Origin: Lytechinus pictus
Lineage: Eukaryota > Echinodermata > Echinoidea > Temnopleuroida > Toxopneustidae
Reading direction: 5' to 3'
NCBI RefSeq assembly: GCF_037042905.1
Contig: NC_087257.1
Location: forward strand, 25,061,501 to 25,125,500
DNA length: 64,000 nt
The notes under the pieces were generated by a model. That model made no database searches. It saw only the letters and a program-made list of their open reading frames with translations, and was not told the origin of the DNA. Below, in pieces: positions 1-10,800 of this stretch (positions are counted from its first letter, which is position 1; the number at the start of each line of letters is the position of its first letter). The translations under genes and the position numbers were made by a program.

Positions 1-439
1 TCACATGACTTTATTCACAACAAAGAGGTATTTTGACCTGAAGCCTACATGTAGATCAGTACCAGATATTGAAATGTTGTGGTACCTGTGAATGTTTCCT
101 GGTCATTTGTGGATGGAAACATCCCAGTGAAACACAGAATTGTTTAGTTCACAAGGTCCCTCACCGAGCCAGCTTCCTTTAGCAGCACAGTGTTGGATAG
201 ACCAGGGAACTCCCACTTCCCTGGGTAGGCCATTGATGGATCTACTCTGCATTTAAAGACTTGGATCCAACCTTTACCATTACATTAGAACAATAGTGGA
301 CTTGTTCTTCTCAAGTTCTGTCTTGCTTGATGAACAGGGATTGGCACATCAGTGATCTCAGGGTGGGTTGATTTTGATACCTTCCCACTGTACATCATGA
401 TGGTCTTTGTAATCAGCTGGTGAAAAAAAAAGCCAACCT

Positions 440-625
440 GTAAAATAGCAGCCACCGGTCTATCGGGACCACTAACACTAATTTCCATGGAGGAAGATTA
501 TATGAGTTAGAACCTGTCTGGATAGCAGCAACCTGTCTATATTGACCACCAGAACGGATTCCTTCGGAGGCAAATCAAAGAACCTTTCTAGAGCAGCCAC
601 CTGTCTTTAAAGGCTATAATTGTGT
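440..625. repeat. Degenerate ~70-bp tandem repeat
   Basis: Three related units contain AGCAGCCACC-GTCTAT, AGCAGCAACCTGTCTAT and AGCAGCCACCTGTCT at about 448, 524 and 593. A similar fragment sits near 20555-20615. Noncoding; upstream of the first TMEM106 coding exon. Confidence 0.55.
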
Positions 626-1187
626 TTCCCATGAATGGTCACCTAGCCAGGGTCATTGTACAAATCACTTCATCTGTACATATTATAGATAATCTGCTTC
701 AGGAATACATCAATTGGAATTGCATGTACATGTAATGACTGTCTGAATGTTGTGGACTCCCATACAGGATCTTGGTGATTTTTTTTTTAATTTACCATGT
801 CTCAAAGATTGGAATTTGTTAAGAAGCCATTCATCTCCTTCCATCATGACCAGGTATATTCATTGCATGGATTTACATGTAATTATGGTTTATGAATAAT
901 TATGAATAAGTGCTGCATAATGTGGAAAATCCATAGGCAAGAGTTCCATATGCACCCCCTAATAAAAACATGGAGAAGGTTCAGATTAATTTATCTAGCC
1001 ATAATATAGAACATATATGATGGGGAGTGGAAATACATTTCAAAATATGCCTTTATTCCGTGAAATTTCGACCAGGATCTAGTGCGTGTAATTGTCCATA
1101 GACATCGGTTTATTTAGTCAGTAGAGGGTCTGTGAGTCTAGACTAGTCAAACTATCGGCTGATAATTGTTAAAATACCCTTTCCGGT

Positions 1188-1262
1188 ATCAGCGCTTCTC
1201 GCTAGCATAGCGGGAAGAGGTCTTGACTGCAGATAATATGAGGTGAGTTCGAGTCCCAACTA
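1188..1262 (+). repeat. tRNA-like SINE head remnant
   Basis: TAGCATAGCGG resembles an A box and GAGTTCGAGTCCC near 1244 is a good B box (GGTTCGANNCC type). The spacing suits a tRNA-derived promoter. No body or tail like the two longer SINEs could be followed. Confidence 0.4.
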
Positions 1263-1904
1263 AGGTAACCAACAGTAAAATAATGATAGAAAAATCTGAG
1301 GTGAATGAACCGGAAGTCTCAACAATCTTTTGTTATTTTTGGTGGGGGGTGCATATGGAACTCTTTCCAATCCATTGCTCTTGTAAATAGTGACACGACG
1401 TTTGCTCCGGCGACAATTGTTCCAGGCTTTATTCTATCTAAGATATAGAGTTAGGGTTGCAATGAGGTTTTATATTAGGTTTAGGATAGGGTATAAACCC
1501 AGGGTTGATGTTGGCCATTCCATTAATGTGTGGAATTTGCAGCGAGCAATTGTCGGCGGAGCAAATATGTACCTGTATAGTTGAGTCTGCCTCATGCATT
1601 GTACAAAGTTCTGTTTGAACTTAATCTTATTCGGCATTATCGTTCAAGCTTTCTTGGTTGGTCTTACCACACATGAAGATATTTGAGTTTGGTTGATTGT
1701 TCTAATATGACTCATTCATGCATGCACTAACCATTAAAGAGAAATTCCACCATGATGATAATAAGAGCAGAAAAGTTTTAAAAAAATATATATTTATATC
1801 ATGAGGGAGAAGCTTCCAACATAAGGTCACATAATCAAAGCTCAGAGTGTTTTAGACACATGTACACTTGGGACCTTTCGCAATCCTCACGGACGCTAAT
1901 ATTA

Positions 1905-2035
1905 GGGTCCCCTAACACAAAAGTTAACGCTTAATCATACACTTGATTTTTAAGATTGAATGTGCATTATAGTCAATAGAATCAAACGTAGAAAACTGCT
2001 CTACAATCAATGCTAAACTTTGTGTTACAGGGGGG
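1905..2035. mobile_element. MITE, GGGnCCCnTAACACAAAG family, TTA duplication
   Basis: Inverted ends GGGTCCCCTAACACAAA and TTTGTGTTACAGGGG are flanked by TTA on both sides (1902-1904, 2036-2038), the target preference of PIF/Harbinger elements. The centre shares GATTGA-TGCACATT-TAGTCAAT with the copy at 59116. Confidence 0.7.
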
Positions 2036-2517
2036 TTACAGGCCCTACAGATCTGCTTTTCGTGTGCAAAATCCTTTTCTGCGACACTCGCACCATACAT
2101 AGCATGTATATTACGACTGATGGTTTGAGATATTCGAAATGAAGACCTAAAATAGATTATGACATGGATAAGAAAGTGGTTTTTCAAACAAATCGAGTAC
2201 ATATTGAGTGAGGAAAAACTTACTGAATGAAGGCTTAGATATAGATCATTACAGTCCATCGAATCGATATTACATTTAATGTGGATTATTGGTGTATCAC
2301 TGGCAATTGATTTCATGGGTCAGATCAACCTCTCCAGCCGAACATTTCGCGTGAGTTGATATGTGCACACCATTATGTAATACATTTGAACTCGTTTCTT
2401 TTTGTTTCTTTTGTTTCTTTTGTTTATTCCTTCTACACAAACGATATGCCTCTCGCACACGATGTAATGGGCATTATGTTTTACTTCCCCCAGAAATGGG
2501 GATTAGATTCAAATTCC

Positions 2518-2812
2518 GGGGGGACCACTTCCATTAATGAGTGGATACCAGGCACGACCATGGGGTTTCGAAAAATACCCTAAACAAGCTGGGAAGTAAT
2601 TCTTTTCCAGATTATGAAAATGCATCTCTTAACAAGAATTTGGCTTGTGAAACCCTACAAGTATTGGATATCCCTTTTTTGTCAGCATTTTAAACATCGT
2701 TTTGACACCCTTATAACGTTACATAGGCCTATACGTAACGTACCTGCCCACTCTGTCCCCTTTTACGCGTGGTCGCTCCTGGGATCCACTAATCAATGGA
2801 AGTGGGCCCCCC
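2518..2812. mobile_element. Foldback MITE ending in G/C runs
   Basis: Left end GGGGGGACCACTTCCATT and right end AATGGAAGTGGGCCCCCC are inverted copies; the similarity continues about 55 bp inward (TGAGTGGATACCAGG-CGACCA). A related half-copy is at about 36030-36134. The polylinker-looking GC-rich string near 2805-2835 is partly this element end, not vector. Confidence 0.65.
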
Positions 2813-2839
2813 GGGCGGCCTCTCGAGCTCTAGGAGGAG

Positions 2840-4535
2840 TCAAATATGGCTTTGGAAAGTCGTCCTCAATGAGATATATCGCTGTTACCATAGTAGCAAC
2901 CAAAATTTTGCACACGAAACGCATATTGAATGTTTCCGTCGCAGATGCGAAACGAAAAAAAAATCTCATGTCACACAATTTGCATTGCAGGACGACCATG
3001 ATGACGGGCCCAAAAAGTCTCTTCCAAAATCAACTAACGTCGTAAATAAGCGTGCGCGTCCTCAAACGAAAGGTCCGGACTGTATTTTTTTATCGTTCTT
3101 ACTTGATTTTTGCCAAAAAATCATTAATAATGTACACTTTAAATCTGATCTGTTTTATTTTAAAACCAACTCGAAGTCAGGGTCCAGTCACAGGGTGCGC
3201 TTCCCCTTTAAGAGTAGGAAAAAATGGGTTACTCATTTGTGGTTGGGTCCATGCTCATACACAACATGTGATGAATATTTGCATAATATTTTCTTCACTG
3301 AGGTATTAGCCTTAATAGAGATTGACTCATGCAGTTAATACCAAAGCTCTACAGGCTCTAGCTATAACCAGTGATTTGATCAAGCCTACATCATACATGT
3401 AAGCCTATAACATTCATGTTTTGCAATCCTTCTTACTATCAAATTGACTTGCAAATCTATGTAATTTCCCAAGGAAAGGGGGGGCGGGGCTTCATTACAA
3501 GAAACATGTTTTTAATTGCAAATCTTTGGAGACAATTTGGCTTTTTCTTGCAATAGAACATATTAATTGATTTGCTATAATTTTACAATTGAGCTATCGG
3601 TTATAAATTTACAATTTAAGTTTTTGCAATTGATAAGAATTGGTTTCATGCAGCACGTACCCTATGTAGAAAGTTGAATTTTTCTCTCAGTATAAAAACT
3701 CCTGCCAACAGCACACTGTAGGTCACTATGATTTCTAATATAATTATTACTTCTAGTTTGCTTGTTTGTTTGTTTATTTCCCCCTATATTAGCCCATTGT
3801 TTCTTTTTTCTCTCTTTTTTTTTAAATTGTATTTCAATGTTATTTGTTGTTCACTCTTTATGTATGTCTTATATTTATTTGTATTTAATTGTATCATGGT
3901 GGTGCCCCACCCACAAGTTTTTTAAATGAAAACTTCCAGGGGCTCCCAATCCCATGTTTTTATCTAATTTGTATATACCTGTATTTTTATGATTGATTGA
4001 AATAAATTTTGAATTGATGGAATTGACTTTGTACATTCATGATTAGTGTAAAGATTACAATCTTTATATGAATGTTTACTCTCTTCATTTGGTTCAGGAA
4101 CCTGCCGGCCCAACTAGTGTACATGTACATTGGACTTCTCAAAGAATGTTCTAAATGTAGAATGATGTAGAGTATCTTAATTCTATTCTGAAGCTCTTGT
4201 TGGAATTCAGTGATTTTCACAGTTTTTGTTAGAATTTTATTCTGAATAATACAGTATGAGATTTTGTTTTCAACCTCACTTTATTACTATGTGAAAGGAT
4301 CAGCACTTTGAGCCATACATTCCTGTATATCAAATCTGCCAAATAAAGTACAACAGTACTCCAGCTGGCGAACTGTAGATGAAGAAAGTGAATTGATGAT
4401 CTTTCTTTCGAATGTCAGGTAAATTTAATCTATATTTTTCAGTTATAAAACTTGGGTCCCGCAGGACTCCCGTTGGTTTGATATATGTCTGCGTAAGTCA
4501 ACAGAATTGTTTTATTTCTTTTTACCCCCCAAAAG
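2840..4535. other. Upstream / first intron of TMEM106, no gene seen
   Basis: AT-rich sequence with short overlapping open frames (2793-3338) that show no domain or splice support. Oligo(G) near 3479. The 5' noncoding exon of TMEM106 implied by the acceptor at 4535 could not be located. Confidence 0.5.
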
Positions 4536-4806
4536 GATGACGGTGGCTCCACTGGAAAAGCCATGAGCAACAGTGAGTCAGAGAAGCAACCACTCCTGGA
4601 CAATGTAACAGACAGCAAGCCTTCCACCATGAGGAACCGCTCCAAGGATCTCAGTGCCCTGGAGGCAACCATGGCAGACCCTGCCTCCCTGGACACCAGT
4701 ACGCCACTCCCGGACGATGTCAACAGCAACGGTCATTTCACCTATGAGGAACTCTCCAGTGGATTCACCTGCCCGACCTGTAATGGTTTAGGAAAAATCC
4801 CAAGAG
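4536..4806 (+). CDS. TMEM106: TMEM106 exon with start codon (coding from 4563)
   Basis: A pyrimidine-rich stretch ending in AAAAG (to 4535) is a plausible acceptor, so at least one 5' noncoding exon should lie upstream. Coding runs 4563-4806 and ends in phase 1 before the donor GTAAAG at 4807. It encodes residues 1-81 and the first base of Gly82: the cytosolic tail with the dileucine signal and the CPTC motif. A ten-codon upstream reading frame (ATG at 4537) ends in a TGA that overlaps the main ATG. Confidence 0.88.
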
Positions 4807-7800
4807 GTAAAGTTTTGTTTCCAGCTTGGTTGAATCATGTCTGAACTTTTTCAAATTTGTTTCTAAGGTGTCCTACCAATTAGAATCTGTTAAAAACATC
4901 AGGATCTGGATAACCTTAAGTCCTAAGTTTAAACTGCATTCTGAAACTAAGTACAGTGTATTGATTTTCATATTCCTGAATCCTGTTAAAGTTGAATTAA
5001 GAAGGGGGTGAGTTTCCATAAATATAGGTTCTACACACAATATATAGTATATATAAGTTGTTCAAACAGATAGCATGTCACAAAAATCCTCTGCCTTCTC
5101 GATATTTTGCTTTGAAAGTCTATGAAATTAGCCACCTGTCAGAGCCCGAGAGACGAGTGTACAGAAAAGCCACTTGGAGTGTGACGTCACCGGGGGGAAT
5201 TTAGTATAAGAGGTGCCTGAATGTCATACAGAAATGCTATGCAGAGAGAGAAAGATATTTTACAATTTTTTTTCAAAGCAACTCAAATCAAACAAATAGG
5301 ACTGATATGTACAAATCTTTACTTCCCCTGTATAAAAAACAGTATGAATAACCATCATGAACTCTTCAATCATGATGTAAGATAGCAAACAGTGAGTTAT
5401 TGAATGATATTTTCACTATTTCTCATTTATTTTATCACGATGTTCAATCAAGTGAATAGCTGGAAAGTAATTACGGCGGCTAGCTCAGCTCTCGCTCAGC
5501 GCGCGCTGAACGCATAATACTAGTAGACACAACACCCAGGCATTGAGTGTACTGTTATGGTCTGGTACGTCGACTTAGTTCATGGCCGTGCAGCGATCCC
5601 CTGGCGTTTTTTCTTCTTTTCTTTTGTCTTTGACTCCACTTTTATATCCTCTGGATCATTTCCACTCATAGCTCATTCCACAGAACAATCTTGAACCAAA
5701 CGTATTATTCTTTCTCGGCCTTCTGAGTTGTTTTCTATATTTAATTACGCTAGGGGTCACCGTCACACATACAAACGCAATTCGCAAGTGAGTTGAAGAC
5801 AGAGGGATATTATAGTAATTAGTATACATATCTATGGTTGAAGACAACAAGAAAGGTATGCGGTACGGTAGCTCGACAGCTAGCTGCGCCGGAGCGGGCG
5901 GCCGGTCGGCACAAAGCAATTCCGCAACCAACTGTGTCTTTTTGCAAGAGCCGCGTCACACGCGGATAAATATGTCATAATAACACGTCTGCTACGTTAT
6001 CGACTGGTGAGAAGATCTCGATCAAATTTCATATTATTCACCTTGAAATTATTCCTTTAGGGTCTAGACTCTATGGTATCATTCTGAGGGAATTTACATA
6101 TTTGGAATAATAGTACGGCCACACATATTTTAATCATTTCCTCTTTGCAAGTTCTATGGCTCGCAGATACAACTTCAACTGCAGTTATTCCATAAGAAGG
6201 CGTACGTGCATAGTACACAAAGCGGCACTGCCTTGTTTACTACACCGAGACCGAATACCCCCCGGTGACGTCACACTCAAAGAACACCCGTCTCGGTAGG
6301 CATTGCAGGAGCGAACTCAGGGAAAATGGGTAGGGATAAATCGTTCAAATTCACTATTTTGAAAAAAGAAAATGGGGGGTCGAATCACCTCTTAGTGTTT
6401 GGGGGGTTGTAAGGTTGCTATTAATGTAAATATCTCAATATTTGGAATCGTCTTCTTAATTCAACTTTAATAAAATATTTTTGTGTTTTGTGCAATCGTA
6501 AGTTCCAAACCTCTTCAACTATTTGCACGCTGAGTTAATTTTTGTGGGGATAATAATGACAATTGTTTCCATGTTATTTTTTTTAGTTCAAGGTATCCAT
6601 ATTGCACCATTGATAATCATTATTATTATTATATAGATGTCATCCAAGAACTCTTGCCTTTTATTAGCTTATCTGATGTGAAGGTAGGGTAGAGAACTAA
6701 TTAGTACGAATGTGCAAAATTTCAACATCAGGGCGCAAAGGGTTAATGAAATTGCACTCTGGAAGTAGGAATTATTATCATGTTTAATACTGTAATTTTT
6801 CATTTTCTTGTCTGAAGTCACTGATGTGTATACGGGATTGTGTACCCATTATTGGACGCCACCATAAAGCAGCTCTTGGGCAAACATCAGTCTGTTCACT
6901 GTAGACTTTCATCAAGCATTCCATTGCTATTTAATTTATGTGTACATGTATTTATATCCACCAGCCTATTAAAGTCAGTTTATAGTTGACTTGCAGATGT
7001 ACATGTAGTATGTACATGTATGTTCCTCGAATGACCTTTTTTTCTCTCAGATCAGCACAGCACTCCAATCATTTTCAAAGGGAGATAATGAAAAGCTTAT
7101 AATATATAAAATTCCATGGAATGCATGTACATGTTCACAGAATCAGGGTGCTACATAACTTTTTAGATGAACTTGCCCTGTTGGGCGCGTAAATCTTTAA
7201 ATATTTGGAATATACTTGCCCAAAAATCTATTTCACTTCCCGAAAAAATCCTTGAAAAAAGGTTTTACTTCTTCAAAAGAAAATATTATTTTTTAGAAAC
7301 CATTGACCTTTTTTTTTCTCTCTTTTGACATGAACTGATGTACCTTGTTCTTGCATTATTTTACAAAGTGATTTTATCTTGCCCGCCATGACCAAATTTA
7401 AGGTCGGTATATCATATCAACCCTAATTTTGGTAATTCTACTGTGAGAATTTTGCTTGCCCAATTCGGGCAAGTAGTTTTGGTCTTTACTTCAAAACACT
7501 TGCCCGACTATAACTTTTACTTGCCCCGGGCAATCGGGCAAGTGCTTATGTAGCACCCTGATAGAATGAACTTTCATCTCTACATGAAAAATGTAAACAA
7601 AATGACTCTTCAATAAACCACTTGGGAAAGCCATTATTTATTGGTGCTTGGAATGCATTTAAAAAAATATAATTTGTGGTCGTCGTGGCAGTCGACCATT
7701 AAGAATAACTATGCTGCAGATGCTTATCATTTCAGCATATTTACATGTTGTTTTAGATGACTTAGGCTGCGTTTATGCGAACTCAAGCCAGAATCATGAT

Positions 7801-10800
7801 TTGAATCATGATTTGAATCATGATTCAAAACACAATCATGAATCACAATAACACAGAATCAGCGTTTAGACGACCTTCATTACAATGCTGTTTCTCCTCA
7901 GATTCGGGCCAATCCAGTGCGCATCACTAGTGCGCAGTTTGACAGAGGAAGTTTTTCGCACATGTTTCGGCTCTCGAAAAATCTTTTGCTTCCAGAATTC
8001 AGTCTAACTGTACCTCATTTTGTTTACTTCTATCATATAGGGTCCATATGCTTCTATTCATCTTGTTAATTTATCCAAAATGGTGTTCGGAAGTGAATTT
8101 CAGCATAGATCCAATTTGATATTGATACTGTATACTCAACAACAACTGAGATCATTGTCTGTCCAGTTAATTCATTTACTAGAACTTGAAGTTGAAGACA
8201 TGACCAAAAAATGAAAAGTAGTGGACGATGCGATGACCAACACAGAACTTGAACATGACAAGAAATGCATGCGTAGTACATAATCATGCACATACAAGCA
8301 TATAGAGCGCCTTGAGCTTGGCAAGAGTCAAACCGAAAGTAGCCCGACACAACAGTGAGGTCATAGAATCATGATTGTAATCACGATATCGTTTATTCGA
8401 ACATTTTCGTACGTGATTCTGCAGAAACGTCTTTCCAAACGCCCCTTTTTTCGTGTTTCATGTTTGTGATTCTAATCATGATTATATTCAATTTCGACTA
8501 AACGCAATCGTGATTCTGCAGAATCATGATTTGAATCATGATTCAGATCATGATTATAGGGTAAAAAAGTGGCGGATAAACGCACCCTTATTCCTCTTGA
8601 CATGTATTGCACATGTATTATTTTCCTTATTTTCATGCAGGTAGAGAAGATGATCTTGTAGCCTTGATTCCATACAATGATGAAAGATTGAAACCAAGAA
8701 GAACGTAAGTATGAAGTTATAGTTATAATGCTTTATTTTGATTTGTTTGTGTTCAAGTGGTGATGATACTCTGCAAACGGACCAGTCGCCAAATCAGAAT
8801 TCATTGACCTACATGTATGATTCAATCCAATCATTCAATTAAATGAAAAGCAGTATAAAATGTCTTTCAAGGTTTTAAGATTGTCAAACATATTTGTGAT
8901 AAAAACTGCTTTACTTCCATCAATGGCCTACACAGGATTTTCATCTACATGTAGGGGGAGTGAAAAACATTGTTTAGCAAGGGACGAAGCTGATGAAAAC
9001 GGCACTTTATGCATTTTGAAATTCAATTTTTCAGGGTTTTGTTTTACCACTTATTGCAATTTTCAATAAAATTGGCAATAAAGAGCTTTCTTAGGGAGAA
9101 GTACCCTCCCCCTGCATATTGCTTTCAGCTACATTTAAAGCAAGGTCAAATGCTGAAAATTAACTTCTTTACCCATATCACTTCATAGATAATTTGCAAA
9201 GAACCCATTTATAATGAGAAATAGACTTTCTACAAAAGTTAACCAAAACAGCAGAACTTTTATAGTCAGATTGTACTTTTAATTGGTCATGACAAGAACA
9301 ATTATTAATTGTGATATTTGTAAAATGTATCAGTTTCAGAAAGTGATACAAGTTTTTTTTCCATGCTTTTCAATCACCTCTTAATATAAATGGAAAAGAA
9401 CAAGGAAAACAGTTTATATGCCTTGTTTTAAACATTTTCCCACAAGACTAAATAGGGTTTACAATATTTAAAAAAAAAGAATTATAGCTTGGACAAATCA
9501 AGATATTCATATATAAACATACAGAGGAAATTCACTCTAGCATGCAGTGGAATGTAAAAAGAATTTGTGTGATGTTTGAGTGGATTTCCTTTTGGCCTTG
9601 ACCCAAAACGAGAATAGCACAAAAATCACTCTGTACCGGTAGTACAGATTTTTCACCGTGTGATCCAGTCATCTGTGAAAGTCACTTCAAAATATTTCTA
9701 CAACAATAGAACAAATCTTTGTCCAAAGAAACCTGTCCAGATTTTATACACGTAGGCCAACACCTGAGAATGCATACACAGGGCTCCCACAGAAATAGAA
9801 AATCCAGGGAAAAGTCATGTAATTGCATTTACTGCTGGGCTATGGCAGCTTTCCAGTTTGTCGTGTCTCGCAACTGTCATACTGTGATCATACTCTGCTA
9901 TTATAATTGGTGTTCATGATTTCCATTTCTCCCAGTTTTGTGACATCTCGAATTCTACATAACTCCCGGGACGTCACGGGAAGTCATGGAAAACAGCAAT
10001 TTAATAGTCATGGAAAAGTCATGGATTCTGTTTTCAAATTTCTGTGGGAACCCTGCATACACTGCACTGAGAATTCATGTCAATTTCTCTTTATATTCAG
10101 TTTATTGATAAATGAATGATACAGACAGAAACGTACTGTAAATTATCATAGATGAAATAGCAAAATTAGTAATCAAAGAACACCACTGAAGCGAGTACAA
10201 GGCTTTTATAAAAGACTTGAACATAGTAGTTGTAATTTTGTAATACTCACAAAATGAAAAATATTTTTTATAAACAAAATGTTGATAAATAAACAATAAG
10301 ATATCCCTCTTTTCCCACACGTGGAAATCACTCAAAATATCACGTCTCATATAATTTGTGTTTATTTTTTTTTTATATAACAGGTGGTGCTATGTTATCC
10401 TATCAATATTAGTTTGTGCAATAATAGCTGGAGTTCTGTGCGGTTTCCTGATACCAAAAGAAGTTATCTTGTCAGTAGATGAGGTGGAAACAGTGGATAT
10501 TCATATAAATGAGTCGATATCAAATATGAGGCTTCTAATTCAGGTGACTAGTTTTTGTCTCACCTGCATAGCAGAGTGAGACTATAGGCGCCGCTTTTCC
10601 GACGGCGACGGCGGCGGCGGCGGCGGCGACGGCGGCGTCAACACCAAATCTTAACCTGAGGTTAAGTTTTTGAAATGACAGCATAACTTAGAAAGTATAT
10701 GGACCTAGTTCATGAAACTTGGCCATAAGGTTAATCAAGTATTACTGAACATCCTGCCTGAGTTTCATGTCACATGACCAAGGTCAAAGGTCATTTAGGG

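Noticed and set aside
2800..2840. Cluster of restriction-site-like words resembling a cloning polylinker
   Set aside because: The string overlaps the inverted end of a MITE whose other end is at 2518, so it is genomic rather than vector.
2793..3338. Overlapping frames of 68, 143 and 180 residues
   Set aside because: They overlap each other on both strands, start inside a MITE end and show no domain.
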